Shown here: one piece after another, positions 12,241 to 24,175 of the stretch | Layout: the number at the start of each line of letters is the position of its first letter | Numbering within the stretch: the stretch's first letter is position 1 | Origin: Myxocyprinus asiaticus | Lineage: Eukaryota; Chordata; Actinopteri; Cypriniformes; Catostomidae | Direction: 5' to 3' | Assembly (NCBI RefSeq): GCF_019703515.2 | Contig: NC_059374.1 | Coordinates: 16,437,095-16,501,094, forward strand | Length of the DNA: 64,000 bases | The notes under the pieces: model-generated | Databases searched by the model: none | Seen by the model: the letters and a program-made list of their open reading frames with translations, nothing else | Told to the model about the DNA's origin: nothing | Program-made: the position numbers and the translations under genes

Positions 12241-12279
12241 GATGCACCTGGAGACCTGCTCTAGGGGAACGCCTGCCCG

Positions 12280-12579
12280 TTAAAACGTGAGGTCGGTCCA
12301 AGGGCTGAAGAGATGGTGACAGATTGGCGTGATGGCCACGCGATGTGTCCCGCGGTGCCATGCCCATCTTGGGACTCGAGTCTGAAGCCAGTGATGAAGC
12401 GGTCTCATATGCATCAACCCGAGCGGAGTGGCCACCGCTGAGGATGCCATATGCCCCAGGAGCCTCTGAAAAAATGTCAGTGGAACTGCTCTTTTCTGTT
12501 TGAACGCCTTCAAAAAGGTCAACACCGACTGTGTGCGCTCGTTCATGAGGCACGCCATCAACGATGAGTCCAACTTCAA
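12280..12579 (-). pseudogene. DIRS reverse transcriptase C-terminal fragment
   Basis: The frame contains FQRLLGHMASSAVATPLGL, which is nearly the same as in the RT of copy 2 (45921-47252). Only the RT-connection end survives; the catalytic palm was lost with the truncation at 12600. Confidence 0.75.
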
Positions 12580-12600
12580 ACCAAGAAAAGAGATGCTCTG

Positions 12601-14258
12601 GTTTGTGGAGTTTATGATACATAAAAAATTTTAGGAAATAGAAATCTTTAAAATCATTAGGAATCTGTAATCAGATTTAATTGATTCAGATTGACAAAAT
12701 GTGTGCATGTAAACCTAAATTGTCTGTAATCTGTAGTGTAATATTTAGTCTGCAGTTAATCTCAATCAAAACTTTGGTCACCATACTAATTAAAGAATCC
12801 AATGCTAGGATCAACAATGGGCCAAAACATGTATTCATACTTTCCAATTTCAAGCCTGAGTAAAAAATTGTAGCTCAAGTTTGTATGGCTGATTGTTATG
12901 CCTACAGTGAGGTTTAACTGAATTATGGAAGTAGTTAAATTAAGCAACAAATAATCAAAGCAAAAAAAGCCTGAATTAATGCTTCATAATTTTATCAGAT
13001 AATTTTCTTTTCTTTTTTTTTTTTCTTTTTTTTTCAAAAGTAGAGAGATCACAATTTTTCTCTGCTGAATTTGATTATAACTGTGTGATTATCCCTATTG
13101 TGTTGCTTGTTAGTCTTGTTAGTCTATACAAAGTGTCTGAGAACAGTGTTTGATAACAGCTTGATCCAACGATATCACTAAAAGTCTTTTACATATCAAA
13201 AACACTAACACTTTACTTAATATGCAAATGACATACAGTGGCTCCAAAACATATTTGGACACTTAAGCCACATTTAAAAATGTATAGCTCATTGCATTAA
13301 AAATAAATATATTTATTTTTAAGAAAAACAAAAACAAGCGCACTAATTAAAATGAAGTTATAATTTAACTTTTTTAACCACAAAATCTGAGATTCAATGA
13401 GATAAATATATAGTTTGCATGTGCTGTGTGCTTCAAATGTGAGTGCTTGTGAATGTGTGGAGCTGGCGTTGTGGAGACATAAAGACACAAATTGCTAATA
13501 ACTTTTAGATATCCTTGGCTCATACATGGAAAACACCAACATGAGCATTGCATGCAATATTTGTAGCAGGTGTCAGTGAGCAGAGTGCTAATTCACATTG
13601 TAGCCCAAGGCACATAGAGAAAACATATTTATTTAATTAAATATCTGCCTTATATGGTTTAATAATCACTTTCACATCATGTAGCAACTGACTTCCCTGG
13701 ATTGAGAAACTACCATCATAACAACACAGAAACTTTTCAAAATAAATGTGCCGCTAAAATAAAAGCTCAATTTAAATGGAGAAAAGTACACAGAAGTAGG
13801 TCACTACTGCATAGCTATGTAATATTCACTGTAATTGTACTACTATTAATAATAATAGGAAAAAATAGTATTATATTTAAGCAATATCTCACATCTGTCA
13901 TGCTCTGTTATGCAGCACTTTGACAAAATATGACTCCAATGTTGTATTTTGGATGGTGCAGTGAGGTTCTGTATAAAAGCACGTCATTTGATAAAAATAA
14001 TACAATATTATTTTTAAAATTAATTGTTATATTTTCATTTGATTAAAGTTGTAATAAATTCATTTATTTAAAAAACATTTTTATGATCAAATTGAAATAA
14101 ACTGTTGATATGGAAATTCAGAAAAAATAAAACAAAAAACTGGTATCAAACTCGGTATTGACGAGAACTAAAAAGGAAATAGTGGTACTTGTACTCGTTC
14201 TCATGAAAATTGTATCGGGACATCCCTAGTTTTAAGTTATAAAACAATAGATATACTG
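12601..14258. other. AT-rich anonymous DNA with DNA-element remnants
   Basis: Near 13234-13275 'cagtggctccaaaacatatt' followed by 'tggacac' resembles the end of a Tc1-like element. At 14130-14232 the sequence ends 'gtatcgggacatcccta', like the terminus of a fish hAT-type non-autonomous element. No gene recognised; frames at 13297-13488 and 13702-13923 have no domain. Confidence 0.45.
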
Positions 14259-14705
14259 TGTCAAAATCCTGTCATCAGTCTAGTCTTGTTTTTTACTTTT
14301 GTGGCAGGATCCTGACAATCTTGTTGTTTTTGTTATTTTGGGATGTTCTGTTTTCTCCAAGTGTTTCTTTTCCCTGCTTGTTTCTGTTCCATCTCATGTC
14401 ATGAACCCGCCCCCTTGTTTCTCTGATCTTCTGTTAATTTGCTTCACCTGCCCCTCTCGTTTGCCTGCCTGATTTCTCCCTATTTATGTTTCCTGTGCTG
14501 GATTCTTCCTCTTGTTTCAGTCTGTTTTATTTCTCGTGTTTGGTCCTTGTTGGTTTTGTATTTCAGTTTATTGATATTTCTCCATTGTGTTTTTTTTTTC
14601 TTTTTTGCCCTCTCATAGGTAGTTTTTGTTTATATTTTCTTTAATAAAGTATTTTTGAATAGCTGACTGTCTCCAATTGGGTTCTTCCTGACACAAACCT
14701 TGACA
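14259..14705 (+). repeat. Element C 5' LTR
   Basis: It runs from TGTCAAAATCCTGTCATC to CCTGACACAAACCTTGACA. It carries TATTTATG near 14482 and AATAAAG at 14643, followed by the U5-like end. It matches 16378-16836 with small indels. Confidence 0.8.
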
Positions 14706-14723
14706 GAAGAATACAGCCAGAAC

Positions 14724-15985
14724 TGAACCCAGCAGACAATCAGCTATTTTCATTATGGGTCTGTTCCTCCACCCAGCTTCTGTCGGCAGGAATCGGTTTC
14801 CCAAAGCACAGCTCCTAGAACAGAATTTGGGCTGCTGTCGGGACGGTCATCCCATTTTGAATTATGCCATCACTCTTCTGAATGTGGCCCAGAAGCTGTG
14901 CTTGGGTAGCACTAGTCTTAAACACTTGTTCCTGGCTGGACTTGACAAGCCTCTCAGCTCAGAGGAGTTATGTGGTAAACCACATCAGAGAGATGGAGAT
15001 TCTGCTCAGGGGAAGGACCTCCACACCGGATAACACCTCCTCTTTGTCTGTGCCCCACCATCCCTTTGGTTCACCACAAGCCAAGCGTCACAGAAAAAGG
15101 AAGACTGCTGCAGCCCCCAAAGAGTTCCCCGCCCTCATCGCTGAAGTCCCCGTGGAGACGCCTGCCCTGGCTGCCACTGTTCACCAGGAGGCACCCGTCC
15201 TCACCACTGTTCGTCAGGAGGTGCCCGTCCTCACCACTGTTCGTCAGGAGCCGCCCGTCCTCGCCGCTGACCGCCAGGAGGCCGAGGAGCCCGCTGCTAC
15301 CACCAGGAGCAGTGCTTCTGACCATGAGGAAGAAGAGAAGCAGGGCCCCTGTTCCCCAATCACTGCCAGTGCTCCCAGCCATAGAGGCCATTCCCCAATT
15401 GCTGCCAGCACTCCCGACCATGCCAGTCGCCGCACAGCCTGTCCAGTTCACCATGGTCATTGAGTCTGACCAGTTCCCTGAGGATGTCTATGAGTCCGTC
15501 CATTTCCCCGTGGCTGCGACGAGTCCGTCCAGTTCCCTGAGGCTGTCGACAAGTCCGTCCAGTTCCCTGAGGCTGTCGACAAGTCCGTCCAGTTCCCTGA
15601 GGCTGTCGACAAGTCCATCCAGTTCCCTGAGGCTGTCGACGAGCCTGTTCAGTTCCCTGTGGCTGTCGACGAGCCTGTTCAGTTCCCCGTGGCTGTCGAC
15701 GAGCCTGTTCAGTTCCCCGTGGCTGTCGACGAGCCTGTTCAGTTCCCCGTGGCTGTCGACGAGCCTGTTCAGTTCCCCGTGGCTGTCGACGAGCCTGTTC
15801 AGTTCCCCGTGGCTGTCGACGAGCCTGTTCAGTTCCCCGTGGCTGTTGACGAGCCTGTTCAGCCCCCTGTGACCGTCGACTATCCTGTCCAGTCCCTAGC
15901 TGCAGTCGACCAGCCCTTTGCTCAGTCCAGTGGCCAGCACTCATCAGATATTAGTGACCAGCCTTTTACTCAGTCCAGTGGCTAG
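14724..15985 (+). pseudogene. Gag-like frame of element C with 10-residue repeats
   Basis: After the LTR the leader contains GAACCCAGCAGAC, the start motif seen in the Gag frames of the other Gypsy-type elements here. A 193-codon frame (14882-15463) is rich in Pro, Ala, Glu and Arg and has a shorter internal repeat (TTVRQEVPVL). Stops and two apparent frame changes at about 15455-15520 follow. The frame then resumes as a run of ten-residue units of the VDEPVQFPVA type to a stop at 15983-15985. No zinc knuckle or protease motif is seen. Function beyond Gag-like packaging cannot be assigned. Confidence 0.55.
15515..15934 (+). repeat. Exact-phase 30-bp coding minisatellite, 14 units
   Basis: The GTCGAC core (with two single-base variants) occurs every 30 bp from 15515 to 15905, with no length change in 14 units. 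The units differ by substitutions such as GAG/AAG and CCT/TCC. The central seven are almost identical, which points to recent expansion there. Confidence 0.95.
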
Positions 15986-16377
15986 CATCTGTCAGACACC
16001 ACCACCCAAATCTGACCAGTCTGTCCATCCCTTCGCGGCCACCGACCTGTCTGTCCAGTCCCCTCCAGCTGCTGTCCATCCTGTCCAGTATCCATTGGTC
16101 ATCACTGGTTTCACGCTATGTCCAACAGATACTTGCCTGTCCGCCCATTCACCAGCAGCCCTGCCTCACCCCTGTCTGACGGCCGCCGCACTGCTTGACC
16201 TCATGCCTGTCCTCAAGCCTCCTCCCAGGCCAGTGGACCCCACCCCCTTTCTGAAGCCTTCCTCCTGGTTTCACCCACCCTCCTTCCCTCCCTTGGTTAG
16301 TACTTCCTATGCCCCCAGTCCCGCCCTGGACTGCTCTGTCTGATGCCTAGTAGTCGTCCCTTAGAGAGGGGGTACTC

Positions 16378-16836
16378 TCTAAGGATCCTGTCATCAGTCT
16401 AGTCTTGTTTTTTTACTTTTGTGGCAGGATCCTGACACTCGTTGTTATTTTGGGATGTTCTGTTTTCTCCAAGTGTTTCTCTTTCCCTGCTTGTTTCTAT
16501 TCCATCTCATGTCGTGGACCCGCCCCCTCGTTTCTATGATCTTCTGTTAATTTGCTTCACCTGCCCCTATCGTTTGCCTGCCTGATTTCTCCCTCTTTAT
16601 ATTTCCCTCGTGTGCTCTGTCCTGTGCTTGATTCTTCATCTTGTTTCAATCTGTTGGTTTTGTATTTCAGTTTATTGATTGTTCTCTGTGTTTTTTTTTT
16701 ATTTTTTTATTATTATTATTTTTTAAGTTTTGCTCTCTCATGGGTAGTTTTTGTTTATTTTCTTTAATAAAGTATTTTTGAAGAGCTGGTTGTCTGCAAT
16801 GGGAGCTGGGAGCTGGGTTCTTCCTGACACTTGACA
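16378..16836 (+). repeat. Element C 3' LTR
   Basis: Direct repeat of the 5' LTR. It begins at about TCTAAGGATCCTGTCATC and ends CTTCCTGACACTTGACA, followed by the TACTG duplication. It carries AATAAAG at about 16766. Confidence 0.8.
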
Positions 16837-16841
16837 TACTG

Positions 16842-18669
16842 TGAACTGAGACAAAAAGTATTTGGACACTTTCTAGTTGTCAAACTAAGTGGAACATGTC
16901 TATTTGTCAATGTGATCAACCACTACCCAGTGTTTTGGCACCCTGAAATTGACCCAGTGCTGCCAAACAACTGACAAGCAGCATTACTTATCAGAAATGT
17001 TTCAATTAATATCAATTCAGAGATTTTTACCTTTTCCTGTGGTGCTACTGATGGCACGTTGCAGGAGTAGCCTCAGAGACACTGGTTCTGGTCCCATGGA
17101 AACCAGGAAGTAATTGTGTTTACATAAACAATGATCAAGAAAGATTTGGAGGTTGCATTTTCATTTTTTTTTTTTTTTTTCTGGCAGACATGCTCTGATT
17201 CCCATTCAACAATACTTCCAGCTTCTGTCACTGGGGGGAGTAGTTTGAATTTCGGTTAGTATTTTCGATTTTAGTCGCAGCGGTAGTAAACCTATGTGAA
17301 CTTGACACATTGAGGGTAACTAACTCCATACATCTACCACTACACTAGGTACTATTTACCTTGGGACCAGTTGGTTAGGAAAGTGAAGTAAGTTCTGAGA
17401 AAGTAATTTTGCTATCTAATGCAATGACATTCATTCATTTTAAATGTCCAAATGCATGTCAATTGGGGCCATTATGTGGGACAGTAGCATCAGTTACAGA
17501 AACCCTTCCGGCAAAGGGGTTCTGAACTGTCACATAGGAAATGATTGTTGTAGCTTCTATTCAGTTACACTTGAGGTTCCAAATGTCACCAGGCACACAT
17601 ACAATAACCATTCATCTCCAGGAATCTTGTTGTCAGCACAGTCACGGTGACCACAAGTTCGGGCCAAGCTGCAGGTTAACAGTTCTGGCTGACTTGTGAA
17701 GGTCAAGCAGAGTTGGCTGGTTTTCTAGTGTGAAGAGTCTCTAGGAGAAATCTCAGCTTGAGTCTGAGGAACATGCCAGCAAGGCACTGAGAAAAGAAAA
17801 GGTTTCAGAAAATCCATAGTCCCGTAAAAAAGCTCTGCCAGAATCTGAAGAAGAACACACTAATCTGGGATTCACTTTTTGTTTTTTTTTTTTTTTTTTT
17901 TTTCACTTTCTTTAAATGATTGGTCAAGGTTCCTGGTTAGTAAAGCAATTCACACATTCATTCTGAATATTTGGTTGAAAATTAGGTTGTACTTGAAAAA
18001 CGGAAAAAGAAGATTACAGAAACAAAAGCAAGTTAAGTAAACATCATCAAAATACATTATAATGTGTGCAGTAGCCTAGTTACAACAAATTACCAAATTG
18101 AACTACGTGTCAACAATGAAAAATCTTGTCTGCATTTCTACTGATCTCGGCCATGGACAAATTAATTTAGATTTCCACTACACTGGTTTCCTACATATAA
18201 TTCTTAGCCCTATGGCAAAAAACTCTGTGTTCTTTTAATTGCATATTAGTTCCAGAAGATTTAAATATAAAACAACTGAGGCACTGGCATGGTTTTAGCA
18301 GTTAGATTGACCTTTGAATAAATGGTACTTGCCTCAGAGATCTAAAAGGTCATCCACATGAAGGATGAAATGGCTCTTAACCAATAAGGATGTAATCCGT
18401 AGGCTAATTTTAGATGTGTTTTACTGTAAGGGCCAAACTGAAGAGCAAGACTACATTTTAGCAGCTATATATTAGTACAGTGGGGTCCAAATGTAATATA
18501 TATATATATATAACTTATTTTGATTATTATGGCATTTTTATTACAAATTATATTATCAGCTGTGATAGGGACCAAGGCAGTTGCAAGAAGAATCCCACCT
18601 GGAAGCAGGAATAGTATTCCAAAAAGATGTTTATTTCACAGCAGAGCATATAAACAGTGTTGAAACCAA

Positions 18670-18702
<33 letters not shown>
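16842..18702. other. AT-rich anonymous DNA
   Basis: At 16845-16920 'agtatttggacac' and nearby text look like a Tc1-type remnant. Around 17040-17260 lies an inverted, decayed copy of the repeat also seen at 3940-4370. T tracts lie near 17167 and 17882, a TA run at 18498-18513, and an A tract with TA repeats at 18669-18702. No gene recognised. Confidence 0.45.
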
Positions 18703-19203
18703 GACACTACCGGTCAAAAGTTTTGAAACACTTGACTGAAATGTTTCTCATGATCTTAAAAAATCTTTTGATCTGATGGTGCATGCTTAAATGTTTGAAA
18801 TTAGTTTTTTAGACAAAAATATAATTGTGCCACCATATTAATTTATTTCATTATAAAACTAAAATTTAATTAAAAAAAAAAAGTTTTTGAAATTGATGAC
18901 TTGGACAAAATAATAAAGAAAAGCAGCCAATAAGTGACCAACATAGATGTTTAAAAAGCATCTCAGGGTGATACCTCAAGAAGTTGGTTGAGAAAATTTT
19001 TGCAAATTCTAGGCAAAGGGTGACTACTTTGAAGATGCTAAAATATAACACAGTTTTGATTTATTTTGGATTTTGTTTAGTCACAACATAATTCCCATAG
19101 TTCCATTTATGTTATTCCATAGTTTAGATGACTTTTATTCTAAAATGTGAAGAAAAAAAATTATAATAAAGAATAAGTGTTTCAAAACTTTTGACAGGTA
19201 GTG

Positions 19204-19205
<2 letters not shown>
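18703..19205. mobile_element. Non-autonomous Tc1-like element
   Basis: The left terminus CACTACCGGTCAAAAGTTTT (18705 on) is matched in reverse by AAAACTTTTGACAGGTAGTG near 19184-19203, giving about 30-bp inverted ends. The right interior keeps 'actttgaagatgctaaaat', a block usually near the 3' end of fish Tc1 elements. TA repeats flank both sides, as expected for TA-targeting elements. No transposase frame survives. Confidence 0.7.

Positions 19206-19257
<52 letters not shown>
19203..19257. repeat. (TA)n microsatellite between Tc1-like ends
   Basis: About 25 TA units. A third copy of the same Tc1 terminus (CACTACCGGTCAAATGTTTT) begins directly at 19258, so the array is sandwiched by element ends. 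Confidence 0.9.
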
Positions 19258-19260
<3 letters not shown>

Positions 19261-19994
19261 TACCGGTCAAATGTTTTGAAACACTTATTTAAGTGTTTAA
19301 TAAGTCTAAATGCTAGAACGGTTTCTACTCCCCTCCAACAATAACAGAGGCCAGAGTTTTCTTTCGCTGAGCATATACTATATATATATATATATATTAG
19401 TTTCCTGCCTCTGCAAATTGGAACATACCATTTTGTGTTTTACATAAAATTAACCATCACCTCCCCATTCTTATACAGTCACATTGAGTAAATCAATAAG
19501 AACAAGTGATAAAATTAAAGTTAAAAACAACACCAATTAATACAATAAATAGGAGAGATAAAACATTTGCACAATAAAACAGTTAATATTTCCTAAAATA
19601 GCTAAAATGAGCACTTCCCACAGGTGTGTACTTCCTTAAATGGTAACGTACAATCGCTAAAAACTAAAAAATATGAATACTAAAAAGTGAGTAAAACAAT
19701 AAATATGTCCTTGAAACACATTTTAAATTCAGTGATGGAAACCAACTTACAGGCTCTCCATCACATCAGCATAATAATTTGAGGGGAAATTTGGGTTTAT
19801 AAATGATCATGAATTTCAGAAGTTCTTAGAATTTGTTGCATACCCATTTTGCTTCAATGACAGCATGCACTCAAGCTGGCATGGACTCCACAAGTTTGTG
19901 CAAAATATGAAGATCCATGTTGTCCAGCATGATTTGAGATGATTTCAAAAAGCATTGTGTGTTTCAGCAGAAGCAAGAATTAGAGATCTGCACT
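19258..19994. other. Tc1-like remnants and AT-rich DNA
   Basis: It begins with a Tc1 terminus. At 19795-19985 a stretch including 'ggactccacaagtttgtgc' resembles the reverse strand of a decayed Tc1-type transposase region. A second TA run lies at 19378-19396. No open frame remains. Confidence 0.5.
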
Positions 19995-20745
19995 AGAGGT
20001 CGATAGTGGATTTTGCAGATACCAATTACTAAGGTGGTGGAAAAGCTGGCTGATAGTTTTTAAATGTGATTTATATAATGATAAAAAAAATAAAAATCAT
20101 TACTATTATGGACACAGAGGCTACAAGAGTCCAAAATTAATAAAATCCCAGATGCAGTTTATTGTTCAACCAAAATCTAAAAAATAACCATAAAAAAATG
20201 AAGATTTGGTGCATAACGCAGGACTTTTATCAATAAAATGCCTGAAACACACCAGGGACTTATTTTGAAATGAAGGAGACTTGGCTCCATTACAATGATT
20301 AATGCTCTATATTCACCAGATGAAGGGTTTTTTGTGTGTGTATATATACAGTATATATATACTTCACCAGATGAGGTTTAATTAGAAATAAGTTTTATTA
20401 TTTAAAAGACGGAGCATGTTTCCATATACTCACATTTGTCTTTAATTTAGAACACTTGATTTTCAAATCAAAATAACAAATTATACATTGAAGTGAAGAT
20501 GAAAATATGAATTCATATTGTCAATGATGAAACATTTAGTAAATTTCCACAAGGTGTCAGTGATGTTTTTTATTTAACTTCTGCTGCTGTTATAAGAACT
20601 GTAGAATCCTCCAGCACTGACCACAGTGTAACATGGAGGAAAAAAAAAAAAAAAAACTATCGGCAACTATCGGCATAAATTTTGCCGATAACTGATAGTT
20701 CTGAAAAGCAACTATCGGCACGATTAATTGGTAAAACCGATATAT
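19995..20745. repeat. Decayed hAT-like non-autonomous element
   Basis: The left side starts 'ctagaggtcgatagtgga', and the right side ends 'aaaaccgatatatctag', with repeated 'aactatcggca' in between. Such 'ctagggtcgaccgata' ends are common in fish hAT-derived repeats. The inverted ends are only loosely matched. Confidence 0.4.
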
Positions 20746-22789
20746 CTAGTCTGTATGTGCCGTAAGTTGAAGAGCAAACCCGGCCTGTACACGAGACTGT
20801 GTGACCCAACCCGACCTGTGCCATCAAATTTAAAGCCCGAACCTGAAATTGCTAACTTTTTTATGATTTATTCTTCAAACAACTTAAATTGTTGCAAAAT
20901 GCTGTATTTTTTTAAACATCGATACTACATTTGTAACAGTAAAGTAACAGAAAAACACTTTTCATGTGCATTGTTTTTCATTAAATACAAACCCACCTTG
21001 AACCCAAAGTTATACTAAAAACTGACCTGGCAAGAATATCTGACCTTTTGTACAAAAGTGTTTACATGGTCAGTGTTATAAGTTTAGTAACATTTGATTA
21101 ATGACCTAGAAGTAGTGCATAATCTTAAATATTGTTTCTTTACATTTTTACTATAAATTTTCTTTTAAAAGTGTGAAACTGTCTGTTAATATCCACATTT
21201 TAACAACAACAACAACAACAACAACAAACAAAACCTTTCAGTGTGGTCTCAGACCCTAGAGAATGTAAAAATTGTCTTGAATACAGGTATTATGTGATGT
21301 TAATACAGCTTAAAAACTAAGTCTGAGAAATAAAGGCGCAGCAAAAAACCAACATTATGAAATCCCCTTCCTCTGTATTTGCGTCAGAGGACTATACACA
21401 AATGTTCGCCTTTGGAGTCCCACCAGCTGGATGTCTTATGCACTGAATGTGGCCAGTGTATTCAATGTAGCCTAAAACAAAAGTGATATAGCCAGACTAC
21501 ACGCTCAGCAGTGGGTTTTCATGAGAAAGACATACTGTAGCAATTGTCATCACACAGTACAAAGGCAAATCTTGTTCTGTTAAACATTAAATTCTACATG
21601 TATAATTATATAATCAAAAATTCTGCCAGCGTTGTTTTCTCCCTGAGGATCAGATCAAATGTGATGAATATCATGACATGAAATGGAGAACATACTTACT
21701 TGCTAAGTGCGTCAGAATACCAAAAATAGTGAAACGAAGATTATTTTAGCCTTGTTCTTGCGTACTACAAAAATAAAATCTAACACAACTATATATAGTT
21801 AATGATGAATGTGAATGTCTCTTTGTCTGTCTATTTTTGTGGATAAGTACCCAAGGTTTGGAGCTTTTTATTGATTGCACCAAACCAAAATCACACTATC
21901 TGTGAGTCATAGTGTGCCTGTAAGACATTTATTTTTGCTTTATCTGCCATGTCTCAACATCACCAGATTACAGTTCCTTTACTTTGCTCAGGTGTATAAG
22001 AAGCCCACTTCCTCAATGGCCTGGGATTATTTATAAACTACTTCCTGTACAGTACAACAGTGCTGGGTGTCAGTGGACATGGTGGTATAACCGTTCAACG
22101 TTTTCTATGTTTAGCACACAACTCAATGAGAAGCCAGCCCAGAGGTGGAAATTTGAGATTAGGGGATGTTATACTTGACAGGGACTACTTGGGCAGAACG
22201 ACTACAACTCAGTGGCCTCTAACATCTGCGGTGCTAATCGGCAGTAATTGCTCTTCTGATCTCTTCTGCATTTCAAACAGTGTTTGGCGATAGCTTTTAG
22301 TGCTCTGTTGGGAGCCAGCCAGTTCACAAGAGCAGGACAACAAGCTTGTAGAAGAGTGGGAGGATATATATTTAATCCATCTGTTTTCACTGTTAAAATT
22401 GTGTGAGTGCTTTAAGAGTACGTCTGAGAGTGCTGAGCCTTGTTTCTATACTAAGGTTATGTAAGAGAGGGTTTTGTCAAGAGTTCTCATCTACATACTA
22501 ATATTTGTGCAATGGTATCGACATTTCGTTGTGTACACTTGACATGGGTTGAGAGTGCATAAGAATAAGCTAATTGCCTTGAAGGTAACTGTCAATAGTT
22601 GACCTACAGAAAGAGTACAAAGCAATGAAATTAATGTGGATAGCATAGCAGATAATTTGGTCTTGGGAGAATGTGATGAGTAATGTACATGTGGATGGAA
22701 CACCCTTCCAAAATACTCTGACAGTGTTTCCTGCGCTAACATTCAGTGGTACTGCAACAACACTCTTGAATCAAAACTGTACAGCGCGA
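20746..22789. other. Anonymous DNA
   Basis: A short (AAC)n run lies at 21202-21228. Nothing else is recognised; frames at 20728-21018 and 22060-22293 show no domain. This is one of the least repeat-like stretches in the window, so distant regulatory elements cannot be excluded. Confidence 0.4.
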
Positions 22790-24175
22790 CCATGTTGTGT
22801 GATTTCCGAACAAATGACTCTTATGAGTAGGTTCTTTTCGAATCAGCAATGCAAAAATACAGCGAGACCAGTGTAGTCCGAATCCCAAAATAATTAATCT
22901 AGAGAACCAGTTCTTTGGAATCTATAGTGTGAAACATACAGCCTGACCAGTATATGCCGATTCCTGAACAAATAACTCTCAGGAGTCCATTCTTTTTTAA
23001 TCTACAGTGCAAAACACACAGCGACCAGTGTGGTCTAATTCCCAAACAAATGACTCTTATGAGTCGGTTATTTTGTAAACTACAACACGAAACATATAGC
23101 AACACAGTGTAGTCCGATTGCTAAGTGAATGACTCTAATGAATCGCTTCTTTAGTATCTACAGTGTGAAACAACAGTAATACCAGTGTGGTCTGATTCCC
23201 AAACGAATGACTCTTAGGAGTCGTTCCTTTTTAATCTACGGCACAAAACATACAGCTTGACCAGTGTAGTTCGATTCCCAAACGAATGACTCTAATGAGT
23301 TGGTTCTTTAGAATCTACAGTGTAAAACATACAGCGACACCAGTGTGGTCCGATTCCCGAACTAATGACTCTTATGAGTCACTTTTCTTTAATCTATGAT
23401 GCAAAACATTTAGCGACCAGTGTGGTCTGATTCCCAAACAAATGACTCTATTGAGCTGGTTCTTATAAATCTATAGTGTGAAACATACAGCCAACCAGTG
23501 TATGCCGATTCATGAACAAATGACTCACATGAGTTGGTTCTTTTTTAATTTACAGGGCAAAACATACAGCAACACTAGTGTGGTCCGATTCCCAAACAGA
23601 TGACTCTTATGAGTCAGTTCTTTGAATCTACAGTACGAAACATACAGCGACACCAATGTGGCCCGATTCCCAAATTAATGACTCTAATGACTCTAATCAG
23701 TTCTTTTGAATCTACAGCGCAAAACAGGGCTCTTCCTTCACTTTTAATGCTGCATTCACTGGGGCTCAAGAATGAGTGCTACAGCAGAAATTGCCCTGTT
23801 TTATGCTTAGGTTAATTACACCAGAGGCCTGCTAAAACATTGTTGGTCTGAGTAATGATCGTGACACAAGGAGAGATGGAGACGAGGTATCTTCATTAAG
23901 ACCACACTCTCATGGGTCTGCTGACCCTGGTTTAAAGAGCCCTATCATTCGTGTGCTTATATTTTGCCCATGTTAGTGAACAAATGACCAAAAAAATTAC
24001 TCTCTTGGGTCTTTGAATGTACAGCATGAAACATAGTGTGCAGACAGAGAAGCCAGATTCCCAAATGAAGGACACTTATGAGCTGTTTTTTTTTTTTTTT
24101 TTTTTTTTTTTAATCTACAGTGCAAAACATACAGCTTAACCAGTGAAGTATAATTCAGAATGATAGTTCAGAATC
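22790..24175. repeat. Degenerate ~79-bp minisatellite with palindromic core
   Basis: Twelve consecutive units start with GATTCC-like anchors near 22801, 22880, 22958, 23037, 23117, 23194, 23273, 23352, 23429, 23507, 23587 and 23665. A thirteenth lies near 24055. Each unit holds a near-palindrome GACTCTTATGAGTC, a 'ggttcttt' block and 'cagtgtgaaacatacagc'. Spacing is 77-80 bp with many substitutions. The array is interrupted at 23726-23977 by an unrelated segment. Confidence 0.85.
23726..23977 (+). repeat. ~250-bp segment, copy 1 of an inverted pair
   Basis: It runs from GGGCTCTTCCTTCAC to 'tttgcccatgttagtg' and matches the reverse complement of 27636-27889 over its full length with scattered differences. 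It breaks a minisatellite unit in the middle. No frame or terminal repeat is obvious. It may be a dispersed element or a segmental inverted duplication. Confidence 0.75.

Larger units (their letters stand above)
9707..12600 (-). mobile_element. DIRS1-type retrotransposon, copy 1 (5'-truncated)
   Basis: DIRS elements use a tyrosine recombinase instead of an integrase and insert through a circular intermediate. Coding is on the minus strand, so the element's 3' end is at 9707. It keeps the 3' inverted terminal repeat, the internal complementary region, tyrosine-recombinase sequence, RNase H and the end of reverse transcriptase. Similarity to copy 2 stops at about 12600, just after 'gagatgctctg'; all Gag, most RT and the 5' terminal repeat are missing. 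Compared with copy 2, about 270-370 bp are also lost near 11495, removing the N-terminal part of the recombinase. It cannot move by itself. Confidence 0.88.
14259..16836 (+). mobile_element. Gag-only LTR retrotransposon (element C)
   Basis: Two direct repeats of about 450 bp bound a 1.7-kb interior. The left LTR starts TGTCAA and the right LTR ends TTGACA. A perfect 5-bp duplication TACTG flanks the whole element (14254-14258 and 16837-16841). The right interior edge has a purine-rich primer tract (AGAGAGGGGG at 16363-16372). No protease, RT, RNase H or integrase is visible; the only coding trace is a Gag-like proline-rich frame. It would need proteins from an autonomous Gypsy-type relative. 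Confidence 0.8.

Noticed and set aside
15360..15944. Gln-Pro-Arg repeat protein on the minus strand
   Set aside because: It is the antisense reading of the 30-bp repeat in the plus-strand element C.
14270..16829. Alternative LTR borders at TGTCATC...CCTGACA
   Set aside because: With those borders the flanks do not match; borders at 14259 and 16836 give a perfect TACTG duplication and TGTCAA/TTGACA ends.
22790..24175. CRISPR-like array
   Set aside because: Units are diverged throughout, with no constant repeat and variable spacer; the setting is a fish genome. It is a minisatellite.
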